Of a stretch of 64,000 bases of DNA, positions 35,200 to 47,800 are shown piece after piece (position 1 is the stretch's first letter; each line of letters begins with the position of its first letter). The notes beneath the pieces are model-generated. The model saw only the letters and a program-made list of their open reading frames with translations. It ran no database searches and was not told the origin of the DNA. The DNA is from Sulfurimonas sp. (GTDB lineage: Bacteria; Campylobacterota; Campylobacteria; Campylobacterales; Sulfurimonadaceae). The DNA lies in assembly GCA_021732045.1 (NCBI GenBank), contig JAKFWK010000001.1:62001-126000 (forward strand), written 5' to 3'. Both the position numbers and the translations under genes were made by a program.

Positions 35200-35218
35200 A
35201 AGAGATAAAGTATCTCTT
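35200..35218. terminator. Hairpin between convergent genes
   Basis: AAGAGATA-AAG-TATCTCTT is a perfect eight-pair stem at the meeting point of two convergent genes, overlapping the stop codon of the minus-strand gene. A further TATCTCT at 35180-35186 could pair with the same left arm, giving an alternative fold. No T-run follows directly, so it is not a standard intrinsic terminator. Confidence 0.4.
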
Positions 35219-35762
35219 ACTCTCCTGTTCCAAAGTAGAAGTAAACTATTGCTGAGTCTGTGTCAATACCTATATTTTTTATATCAGCTGTTGCGTGTTT
35301 GTATTTTATGCCAAGCCCAATATTTTCAAAAAAAGTATATTCTCCACCGAGCTCATACTGCTCTCCTGCTCCATGGTAAGAGCCTCTGTATAAAAGACCA
35401 TATCCAGCACCAAGTTTGAGTTTAAGTGGTATGTTAAACTTACTCTCAAAGGTGTATCCAACTTTAGCTGATGCGCCAACTGTGTACATTGAGTAACCAG
35501 AGGTAAAAACCCCAGTTGCATCTTCTGCTCTCCATGAGTTGGCGTCAATACCAGCGCCATAGCCAAAGCCTGAACTAGTTGTTTTCATAATGTCCCAATC
35601 AAGATAGAGCCCAGAGTTTCTAGAGTCTGTTGTGTATAGGGAATCAGTAACATTTGAAGAGTAGCCAAACTGTATATTTGACAAAGTTGCTTCCTCAGCA
35701 TTTGCGCTGTTTGTGAATGCCATAACAGCAACTAAAAGAAAGATAATTTTTTTAAATTTCAT
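35217..35762 (-). CDS. Small outer-membrane beta-barrel protein
   Basis: The signal peptide MKFKKIIFLLVAVMAFTNS, ending at about ANA, is followed by a 159-residue mature part with regular amphipathic strands (GLYLDWDIMKTTSSGFGYGA, YTVGASAKVGYTFES, IPLKLKLGAGYGLLYRG, IGLGIKYKHATADI), as in eight-stranded barrels of the OmpA/OmpW type. It ends in VYFYFGTGE rather than the usual aromatic residue. It is divergent from the giant RTX gene, with 132 bases between. Confidence 0.72.
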   Translation of the reverse strand: MKFKKIIFLLVAVMAFTNSANAEEATLSNIQFGYSSNVTDSLYTTDSRNSGLYLDWDIMKTTSSGFGYGAGIDANSWRAEDATGVFTSGYSMYTVGASAKVGYTFESKFNIPLKLKLGAGYGLLYRGSYHGAGEQYELGGEYTFFENIGLGIKYKHATADIKNIGIDTDSAIVYFYFGTGE

Positions 35763-35894
35763 GATTTTACCTTGTGCAGCTTGGCTACTTAAATAGCGTC
35801 TGTGTTCGTATATTACACTTTTTTAGTTTATAAAGTTTTTATCTGCTAAAATATAGCACTATAATTTTTAGATTTTAGTGAAAAGGGTTCTGGT
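35763..35894 (+). promoter_or_regulatory. Probable promoter region of the giant RTX gene
   Basis: A TATAAT hexamer lies at 35860-35865 (with another TAAAAT at about 35847), 30 bases before the ATG, in a periodic T-rich context typical of Campylobacterota promoters that lack a strong -35 box. The ribosome binding site AAAAGGG is modest. The region also serves the divergent barrel-protein gene. Confidence 0.4.
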
Positions 35895-38800
35895 ATGGCA
35901 GATCAACCGCAAATTAGCTATGGCAAGAGCAATATATCCCTAAAAGATGCTCCAAAAGCTGGTGAAAATGTCAATATTTATCTTCGCCCTGGAGACGAGC
36001 TTCACGGCAGTGTAAATCTCGCTAACGCTAAATTTCAAATCGTCGGTACAGATGTTGTTGCAACCATGCCAAATGGTGGAAAAATCACTTTTATTGCTCT
36101 TGGAATGATGGCATTTGAAGAAAATCCACCAACCGTAAAGTTACCTGATGGTAGCACTTTTGATGTTGCACAGATTTTAAATAGAGTAGAAAATATTATA
36201 GAAGCTCCAAAGGATTCCATTCTTACATCTGGAGAAATTTTTATAAAGAGTGAGGATGTAAATCAAAGCGAAGAATCAAAAACTAAATCAAATGATGAGG
36301 TTGTTAAAGATTATAATGCTTACTATGTTGATCCTCAACCAAATATTAAGCCTCAGGATGAGATTGGTCCAAAAGAAAAATCTGGTAAATATTTAGAGGC
36401 GCCAACTGATTTTACAAGCTCTCAAAGCAACACATCATCTTTTAGTAAAAGAAATGATTTTACTGAAACTCAAAGTAAGTCAAAAGATAACATAGCTGAT
36501 GTCTCTGCTGCACTCTCTTTTGATCTTGGGTTTTATCAGGTTAAAGTACAAGAAGATGCAACAAGCATAGCCCCTTCACTTAAAATTCTAGGTGGAACTG
36601 GAAGTGCACTTGGAAATGTCAGCAAAACATCCGCTGCTCAGTTTCAGTCTGAGACACTTGATTATAGAAGTGACAGCCATAAGCAGGTAATTACTGCTGA
36701 TAATCCTACTTATGTTGGTGATGATTTTTTAACAAAATTGGTTAGAATTAATGTCTCTCAGCCTGTTGGATTTGGAATCACTACCATTGATATTGCTGGA
36801 CTCTCTGGAGCATTTACAATCTTAAATTCGGATGGCACATCAGCTAGTGGAGCCTCTGGAAATTGGAGTCTCTCTTTAGCAACAGGCACAACAAGTGGTT
36901 TTACTTCATCTAAAACAGATGGTGGTGAAGTGATTGAATTTTATGTCAAATATTTAACACAATCATCGGATTTGGTGCTAGGTCAAGATTATCTTATGAA
37001 AACCACTCTCACATCTGAATTTAACATCAGCAATGTCCCACCGATACAGCAAACAAATATTGTTACCCCAGATTTAGATACGCTGATTTCATATAAAGAT
37101 GTAGGCGTAATTGTAAAAGATGTTGAAAGTGAATCTGACTATAACTATACAGGACAATACTCTGCTGGTTTTGTTCTTGATGATAAGCCAAATGGTAATA
37201 TTATCTATACAGGAAAGCAAGATTCTACCGTTACTGGTGGGTTGTCGGTTGATACCATTTATGGAAATATTGGCAATGATACACTTGATGGAAATAAAGG
37301 AAATGACACTCTAAGTGGTGGTGCTGGAAACAATATTTTAGATGGTGGATTAGGGACGGCAGATACTGTTAGCTATGATTTTGTTACTAAATATAGTGAT
37401 GATTTTTTGTTTGCCAATGGAGGCGTTAATGACCCTCTGACTGGGCTTCCTTATGTGAATGATTCCAAGGGAGTTGTTGTTGACCTACAGTTAGGTTCAG
37501 GAGTTGGAAAAACAGTTTATGACACAACTGTTGACACAACTACTGGAGAATTAACTCTTGATATTACTGATTCTTTGTCAAATATTGAGTATGTAATTGG
37601 CTCAAAATTTGATGATACCTTGCGTGGAGATGGTCTAAATAACAAACTCCAAGGTGGAGAGGGTAATGATACGCTAGATGGCAGAGGTGGAGTAGATTGG
37701 CTTGATGGCGGTGCTGGAAACGATTGGTTGATTGGTAGCACAAATGACTATATGATTGATGGTGGTGACAATACGGATAGTGTCGATTTTTCAGATAACT
37801 CTAATGGAGTTATTGTAACTTTAAACAACTCCGCAAATGGAACCATTGGAAATGTTGGTGGTACTGCCGCCACTACAATTATTAAAAATGTAGAAAATGT
37901 TGCAGGTTCACAATTTGGCGACACAATTACTGGAGACAACTTAAACAATCTCTTGATTGGTGGATATGACCATACGGCAGTAGCTGTAACACCAAACGAT
38001 GACACAATTAGTGGCGGTGCAGGAGCAGATACTATCGTTGGTGATGTGATGATAGATTCTGTTGTTATAGGTACCATCTATGCCGGAAGCGACCTGCTAA
38101 ATGGCGGTAGTGAAAATGATGTAATCTATGGTGATTCAGCACCACTGCTTAGCAATACTGAAGTAGAAGTTTTAGCAGACCAGAGTGTGGAGTATATTCG
38201 AAATATCGATACAGATGCTACTTTGGCAACAGTATATGGCGGAAATGACACACTTATGGGTGGTGCTGGTGATGACTATCTTAATGGTGGTAGCGGATTT
38301 GATACGGTTGATTATAGCTCCTCGCTTGGTAAAGTGTATGTAAATTTAAACATTAATTCAGCTATTGGTGAGGGAACTGATCAGCTGTTTAATATTGAAA
38401 ACATCATAGGCTCTATGTCGATGCTTGGAGATACTCTAGTTGGTAATTCATTGGTAAATACAATCATTGGAAGCAGTGGTGGGGATACGCTAAGTGGTTT
38501 GGGCGGTAATGATACTCTGGATGGAAAACTGGGTAGTGATTGGGCTGATTACAGTTATTCAAGTGGCGTTGTTATTGATTTAAGTACGGCTCTGTCTGGT
38601 AGTGGTATTGTCTTAGTGACCGATACTGATAAGCTTATCTCAATAGAAAATATTATAGGTTCTAATTTCGCCGATACCATGACAGGTACTGCTGGAGTAT
38701 CAAATACATTTCTTGGTAATGGCGGAAATGATACTTTTTTTGCTTTTGGAGATGGTGATAAGTTCGATGGTGGTAGCGGTAGTGATAGTGTGGATTATAT

Positions 38801-41800
38801 CTCTGCTCTTAGTGGTATAAATGTTACACTCGGAAGCTCTAGCGGTAGTGATGAGCTTGTTAGTATTGAAAATATATATGCCTCTCTTAACCAAGATACA
38901 CTTATCGGCGATAGCAATGACAATATACTAGATGGTAGAGATCAAAATGACACACTAAATGGTATGGGTGGAAACGATACTCTTCTTGGTGGAAGCGGTA
39001 ATGATACTCTGATTGGTGGAAGCGGTGCCGACACCCTAGATGGTGGTACCGGACAAGATATGGCTGATTACTCAGCATCAAATTCAGTTATTGTTAATCT
39101 AGCAACAGGTCTAGCTAGTGATGGTTTTGGTTCAACAGATACACTTATTTCTATAGAGATTGTTAAGGGCTCACTGTTTAATGACCAGATGAGTGGATCA
39201 ACTGCTTCAGACACACTAATAGGAAGCGGTGGGAATGATACTTTTTTTGCTAGTTTAGGAAGTGATATCTACTATGGAAGTAATTTTGGAATAATGAGTG
39301 ATGCTAATAGCGATCGAGTTGATTATTCTGTTGCTTTAGCTGGAGTTGACAATATTTTTGCAGACCTCTCAACAAACTCTGTCTATTTAAGAGCTGGCGC
39401 AGTAACACTCTCTACTGATGCGCTTTATAGTATCGAAGAGATATATGGAACGACAGGTAACGACACTATGATTGGTGGAAGTGGCGCTTCTAACACCCTC
39501 TACGGTGGCGATGGTAACGATACTTTAACTGGAAATATAGATGGTGATGTGCTAGATGGCGCTAGTGGTATCAATCTAGCTGATTACTCCGCGCGGACTC
39601 AAAATCTAACAGCAGATCTCTCTTTGTCTTCAAAAAATATTTTTATTACAGGAACAATACCTTCGATTACCAACTCAGATACGCTAGCCAATCTGCAAAA
39701 TCTTACTACTGGTAGCGGAAATGATAAGCTTACAGGAAATAGTGCTGATAATATCTTGATAGGTGGTGCAGGAGATGACACTTTTGTTGGCGGTGCAGGA
39801 GATGACACTTTTATTGGCGGCACAAGTACTATTAGCGATAGTGGAAACGATACAGCAAATTATAGTGGTGCCCTTTTTGGTATTGATGCTAATTTAGCAA
39901 CTGGAACTGTTGTTGGAAATGCAGCAACAGAGGGAACTGACACTCTTTATGGGATAGAAAATATTATTGGTTCAGCTCTAGATGACACTCTGCGCGGTAA
40001 GATAGGTGTCGTAAATACACTTAGTGCTGGAGGCGGAAACGACACAATTTATGCTAATCTTGATGGAGATTATGTTGATGGTGGAACTGGGATAAATAGA
40101 GCTGATTACTCAAGTGAGGGCTCTAGTATTTCTGTTAATTTAAATAGTGCAAAAGCAAACTACACCGCTACACCTCTGGTTTATGACACACTTGTTAATA
40201 TTCAAAATGCTACGGCTGGTAGCGCGGATGATACACTAATTGGTAAAACTGGTACTATAAACACTCTTCAAGGTGGCGCAGGTAATGACCTCTTGACTGG
40301 TAACTTAGATGGAGATCTGCTTGATGGTCAAGCAAATGCCGATACGGCTGATTATAGCTCCTCGGTCATAGCTTTAACTGTAGATATGGGAGCACAGTCG
40401 ATAGCGCAAACTGGAAGTTCTACAGCAAAAGATTACTTCTCAAATATTGAAAAATTACAAACTGGATCTGGTTCAGATACTTTTACTATAAATACAGTTT
40501 TTGATACAGCTTCATACACTCTTGATGGTGGTGCTGGTATTGATGTCCTTGATTATGGCGCTATTTCTGAATCGATAAATGTCTCACTAAACGGTGCTAC
40601 ATATACAAATGTTATAGTTGGAGCAACGGGCCTTCATGATGAGGTGATACGAAATATTGAGGATATCAAAGGCTCTAAGGGTAATGACAGCATTGCTGGT
40701 GATGCGTTAAATAATAAACTATACGGAAATGAAGGTAATGACACACTAGATGGTGGCGCTGGAAGCGATGTGATTTATGGTGGCGTTGATAATGATTTGA
40801 TTGTAGGGAGCATAGATGGCGCTTCTGACTTTTATTATGGTGATAGTGGCATTGATACTATTGATTATAAAGCTGTAGCTGCCAACATTACTCTAACAGC
40901 AGGTACAACAGTTGTTGATAGTAGTGCTACCATAGGTACAGATATCCTAAACGGTATTGAAATTTTTGATTCTGGTAGTGGCGATGATATACTAACCGCG
41001 GGTACAGCGGATATGAGTATCTATGGAAATCTTGGTGTTGATAAGATTAGTGGTGGCAGCGGAGCTGATCTCTTATATGGTGACAATATTGGAAACACGC
41101 ATACAACTTTTGATGGTTCAAACACTATAGCCGGTGGAGCAGGGAATGACACTATCTATGCTGGTGATAGTGGCGACATCATGCGTGGTGATGCAGGCAA
41201 CGATACAATATTTGGTGGTGCAGGAGTTGACATTCTCGATTATGTAACTAACAATATTGCTATCGCAGCTCTACTAAACAGTGGCATTATCAATGGTGAT
41301 GGCTCTGATATTGTCGATACTGCTGCGATTGAAATATTGCGTAGTGGAGCTGGTGCTGATGTTATCAGCGGTGCCGATACTGGAGTGTTAGCAACAATCT
41401 ATGTTGGAAGCGGTAATGATATCATCAACGGTGGTGCTCTGGCTGAAAAGTTCTACGGTGAAGCGGGAAATGACACCATTCGAGGCGGCGGCGGCATTGA
41501 TACAGTATATGGTGGGGTTGGTAATGATTTAATCTACGGCAACATCGACGGCGATACAATTTACGGTGATAATGGAGCCGGAAATGTTGTGGGAACCAGT
41601 GATACCCTTGATTTTTCTGACATAACCTCTGCGACAAATCTTGTTATAGATATGAGCGCTCAATCCACAACAGGTGCAACTGTAAACACAAATGCAAGCA
41701 TATTCTTTGAGATAGAGAATGTTACTGGTGGAGCAGGAGATGACACTCTATATGGAGATAGTAGCGCCAATACTTTAAGGGGCGGTGCTGGAACAGACAC

Positions 41801-44800
41801 TATTTTTACCTCAGCAGGAGTTGATTATATTGATGGTGGCAGTGGCATCGACAGTGTAGATTTTAGTGCCATTACAACAGCATCTATCAACATAAACTTA
41901 TCAACTCTTAAGATTATAGATGATGGCTATGGCAATATTGAGACTATACAAAATGTTGAAAATATTAATGGTGGTAATTTTGCAACGGGAGATACTCTTT
42001 ATGGTGATGGACTCTCAAATATTATATACGGAAATCTAGGAGCTGATACGATTTCTGGCAATGACGGCAATGATCTTTTGTACGGAGACAATGCAACTAA
42101 CTCCAATGGCGCTAGTGATGGAAAAAATAGCATTGATGGTGGATCAGGTAATGATACACTATATGCTGGAGATGCTGGAGACCTCCTTCTTGGCGGTATC
42201 GGAGATGATACGCTTTATGGAGCTGCTGGTGCCGATACTCTTGTTGGTGGTTTAGGTAATGATACTCTTAATGGTAGTGGTGGAATTGATATAGCTGATT
42301 ATCGAGCTGCTACTGCTAAAGTTGTTATCGCTTCGGTTTCAGCTAATCCAAACGATATCACCGACCTAACCACTGGTCTTTTAAGTGGTGTAGAGGGGAC
42401 AGATATTATTACTAATAGTGTTGAGATAATCTATGGAAGCTCAGGCTATGGCGATACTATTAGTGGTAATGCAAACAACAACTCTTTATATGGTTGGGGA
42501 GGCAATGACATACTCTCTGGCGGGCTTGGAGATGATGTTATCTATGGTGGAGCCGGTGATGATACTGTAGCTGGTAATGAGGGAGATGATACCCTTGTTG
42601 GTGGAGATGTTATTGGCACACTCTCTGGATGGGATACAGTTGATTACTCGGCAGATACGGCAGGAATTACAATTAACCTAACCGCAGGAACCGCAACCGG
42701 TACTTCATCTGGAGCCGACACGCTTAGCGGATTTTCCAAGGTTTTAGGCTCTAGCTTTGCCGATACTATTGCTGGAAATGTAGGTGCTGATGATCTTCGT
42801 GGAAATGGTGGTGATGACTGGTTTACAATGAGCGCAGGGAATGACACGATTTATGGAGGAACAACATCTGAAACTATCGGGGATACTGTTGATTTTATCA
42901 GCGCTACTACCGCAGGTGTTATCGCTAATCTTGCAACCAATAATGCCAGTGGTACGGACTTTGGTACAAATGTTATCTATGAGATAGAAAATGTATCAGG
43001 CTCCAATTTTAACGATACTATCACGGGTGATGTCAATGCAAATACACTTATTGGCAGAGCATTAAATGACACTATCTTGGCTGGTTTAGGGAACGATATA
43101 ATTTATGGAGATGATAACAGTGGCGCATCTGTCGATGGAGTTGAGACTGGAAATGATTCTTTATATGGACAAGACGGAAATGATACGATATATAGTGGAC
43201 TCGGAAATGATAGCTTGTGGGGTGGTAACGGTAACGATATCCTCTATGGCGGTAGTGGTGATGACTACTTAAACGGTCAAAGTGGAATCAATATCCTATA
43301 TGGAAACGACGGCAATGACACTTTTGAACTTTCTGATTCCACTGCAACCAATACGATAATAGGTGGTGCCGGTACAGATATTATCTCTTTTTACTATGCA
43401 GGCTCAGCCGTTACAGTAAACCTAGGTACGCTATCGTCAAATCAAGCAACAGGCGGTGCCGGAGCTGTTAATTTTACAGAAGCGCTTGAAAATGTATCAG
43501 GCAGTGGATACAACGATGTTATTACCGGAAATGCATTGGCTAATGTTATCTCGGCTAATAATGGAAATGATACGGTTTATGGTAGTGGTGGTATTGATAT
43601 CATCTACGGTGGCGCAGGAGCTGATAAACTATATGGAGATATTGCCGCTCCTATTATATCTGATGGTGGAAACACAATTTATGGCGGAGAGGGTAACGAT
43701 ACTATTTACGGTGGACTCGGCAATGACACTATTTTTGGAGATGATGGCGGAAGTTATGCTGTAGCTTGTGATGACACTATAGTGGCAATTAGTGGCAGTG
43801 ATGGCGGTGATGTGATTGATGGTGGACAAGGAACCGATACGGCTGATTATACAGCGGTTGCCAATGCTATCAATGTTACATTAAATGGAGCTATTGTTGC
43901 AACAGTCAATGTTGTGGGTGGCGATAATGATACTGTTGTTAGAATAGAAAATTTTATTGGTGGTAGTGGCAATGATACAATCACTGGCGATAATGGTGCC
44001 AATTATCTTAATGGTGGATTGGGTAACGATACTATTATAGGCGGCGGCGGCAATGATATCTTAACTGATTCTAGCGGAACTAATACTTTTGCAGGTGGAG
44101 CAGGAAACGACACAATCACAGGAACGGGAGCTACTGCTAGTTGGCTTGATTATTTTATTGATGGGATAAACGAAGGCGCTTCCACTAACCTAAGCACTAC
44201 AACTTCTCAGGTTATCTCTGCATCTAGAGGTAGTGATGTTATTGTTGGAGTAAATAACATCACAGGATCAGCTTACAACGATAATTTCTATGGTAATTCA
44301 AGTGTCAATACTATAAACGGCGGTGCTGGAGATGACACTATAGAGGGGTATGGCGGCAATGATATTTTAGATGGTGGATCCAATAGTGCCGTAGGGGATA
44401 CTGTAAGTTATCAGTTGGAAAATAAAATTAATGTTACTCTTGCTGATGGAGGAGTTGCTACAACTGTTCAGGTTTGGAATGGCTCAAACTGGACTACAGA
44501 AAATGATACTATCAGTAATTTTGAAAATATTATGGGCTCAAATAGTGCAAACTCTAGTTTAAATTCAGACACAATCGCAGGCAATAGTTCTGGTAATACC
44601 ATTTTAGGTTATGTTGGTGATGACTCTCTGTTTGGTGGTGGCGGCAATGACTATATTGATGGTGGTTCCGATAATGATATCATCGCAGGTGGAGCTGGGA
44701 TTGACATAATTTATGGTGGTAATGGAAACGATATTATTAGAGGTGGAGGCACTGCATATAATAATGGCAGTGCTGATAGTTCTTCAGACACTCTTTATGG

Positions 44801-47800
44801 TAATGCAGGAAATGATACACTTTATGGGATATTAGATGGAGATACTCTCTATGGTGGTGATAATGCTACTGCATTTAATGGAAGTGATGTCATCAACTAT
44901 AGTGAACTTGTAGCCGGAAAAGCTGTTTATGTGGACATTAACGCAACTGCTGGATCATCACTAGCCCAGTTAGTTGGAACACCATTAGTAACAGATACTA
45001 TCTATGGTTTTAATAGTGTTGTTGGAAGTGATGGAAATGACACAATTGTTGGAAATATAAACTCAAACTTGATTTCTGCGGGCGTTGGTAATGATGCTAT
45101 CTACTTCAGCTCGATAGCTGCTATCTCTTCGGTGGTTAATGCAGGGAGTGATAATATAGATATGGGAAGTGGCGATGACACCCTTTATACCTTTATTTCA
45201 GAATTGACAAGTGGCGACATTATTAACGGAAATAGTGGCAACGACACAATAGTTTTTCGAGATGGTGGCACAATTAGTGATACCACAAAATTTTCAAATG
45301 TATCCAATGTGGAGTATGTGCAGTTTGCTGATGTTGCCAATACTATTAGTTTAGATACAACAAAATTAAATGATGTGACACTCTTGGGTGGTTCACTTAA
45401 TGACACTTTTAACTACGCTATGGCAAATTTTGATAACCATGATATTATAAATGGTGGAGCAGGAACCAATAAGATAGCCTTTACTACTGCTGGAACACTA
45501 ACTGACTTGATGTTAAGTTCCATATCCAATATACAAAACATACAGCTTGCAAACGGTATAAACAGCGTAGCTGTTGATGTAAGTAGTGTTGGCGGCGGAT
45601 TGGCTACGCTATACGCTAGCACAAGCGGAGGAACAAACACCTATAACTACTCTCTTTCAAATCTAACAAGTGCTGATAAAATCGTTGGTGGCGGTGCTAG
45701 CACTACGGATATTGTTCAGTTTTTAGATGCCGGAACTGTCGCAGATGACACTAGATTTAGTGGTCTCTCTCTTATTGATCAAATCAGGCTGGCTAACGGT
45801 ACTAATAGTTTCAATATTGGAGCTACAAATGAAGTTAATCTCAGCAATGTAAGCATCATGGGTGGGGCGGGTATTGATACATTTGTTTACGCCTCGGCCG
45901 CCTTGGTTGATGGTACAGCGAATGCAAAACTAATTGGTTCTGGCGGTAATGATATTTTAAAAATTACTGGAGCTAGTGCCATTGTTGACGCCAATCTTGC
46001 TGGATTTATCGGTATCTCTACTCTTGATTTGAACGCTTATACTAACTCTATTACTCTTGGGCTAAATGCGACTGCAATGGGGCTAACAACAATTGATGCT
46101 TCAAGTAATGCGACTGCAATCTCAATAAACGCTTCAGCCATGACAACAGCGGTGACAATCAATGCTGAAAATGTGGTTGGCGGTATTTATCTAGGTGGTA
46201 CATCAGCTGGAGATATTTTAAATATAAACAGTGTCCTAAATGGTCAAAATGCCTCAAGTATAACGGCGATTGAGACAATTAATATTAACGCAAACACAAC
46301 TTTCACAGGAGATTTGACCGGTGTAACTGCTCTAAATATTGCAGCTGCCAAAACAGTTACTCTTGATGCAAGCGCAATTACTGGTGATACAGCAAGTGTT
46401 GCTAATAATGGGATTATGATTGTTAACAATGCTGTTACGGGAAGTACTTATAGTGGATTGACCTATAGTGGAGCTGGGGTACTGCAAGTAAATGGCAGTG
46501 GCGGTAATGATATATTAAATTTCAATGCAAATGTAACAAGTTACACGGGAACCATTACGCTAAATGGTGGTGCAGGAGATGATACAATCACTGGAACTGC
46601 TAAAAACGACACTATATTTGGTGGAGCAGGAAATGATACACTAACAGGTGGAGCAGGATCAGACTATCTTGATGGTGGTGCTGATGATGATACATATCGT
46701 TTTACGGCAGTTGCAGATATATCAGCAGATACAATTAATGATACCGGTGGTGGTACGGATGTTATCTTTATGGATGCTGCACTTAATTTTGACCTCTCTG
46801 GCATAGCTGTTACAGGAGTTGAGGGTCTCAAATTTTATCAAGGTGCAACAGCACAAACGCTTACTATTTCAAAAGCTCAAGCAGCTCTCTATACTGATTT
46901 TATCGGCTCGGCAAGTGCAATCAACACACTCATAGCAACAGGGGTTACAACCAGCCTTGATATGGATACTTCAAAAAATTATACTAATGTTGACAAAGTA
47001 GTTATTAATGCATCTACAAGTTCTGCTGGTATTACTCTAAAGGGTGCAAGCGGTGTATCAAACAGTATTACCGGCGGAACTGGAAATGACACTATTGTAG
47101 CTGGTACACAAGCTGACACGCTTCTTGGTGGCTCTGGCAATGATACCTACCAGATTATAAGTACAAATCTAACAAGTGCTGATATCGTTACTGACTCTAG
47201 CGGAACTGCCGATGTTTTACAGATTATAGATGCCGGCGCAACGATTATCGATGTACAACTAACCAATGTTACTGGAGTTGAAATTTTAAAACTAGGCGCA
47301 GGTTCAACAGCTACTCTTGGCGCAGAAGCAAATAATGGTGGCACTGGATTTAAGGGTGTAGATTTGTCTGCTGGTGGTACAAATGTTATAAATAATAGCA
47401 CAATTACAAATATCACGCTCACTGGTGGAGCAGGAAATGATACGCTAAATATTAGTGGTGGCGTGGCAATTGATGCATCAAAAATTACCAATACCGAAGA
47501 GCTAAATATTACCTCAGGAGCAAGCGCTATCAGTAGTACTTTTGGCGGAACAGCTCCAGTTGTTACAATTAGCAGTGGCGCAACATTGAGTAGCACAAAC
47601 TCCGCAACTATATCTGGTAAAACAGTCAATATCAACGGAACGCTAACTTCAACCGCCATAAATGCTACTGATTTATCACATGTAAGTTTAAATAGCGGTG
47701 CTACAGCCAATCTTACTCTTTCGGCAGGAGGAGTTTTGGATGTTAGCGTTGCTGGTTTTACTAAAGATAACGGTGGTGTACTCAAAATAAATGGCAATAC

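Noticed and set aside
37249..45164. Regularly spaced short DNA repeats that could suggest a CRISPR array or satellite DNA
   Set aside because: The repeats stay in one reading frame, encode RTX nonapeptides, vary in sequence and have no constant repeat/unique spacer pattern.
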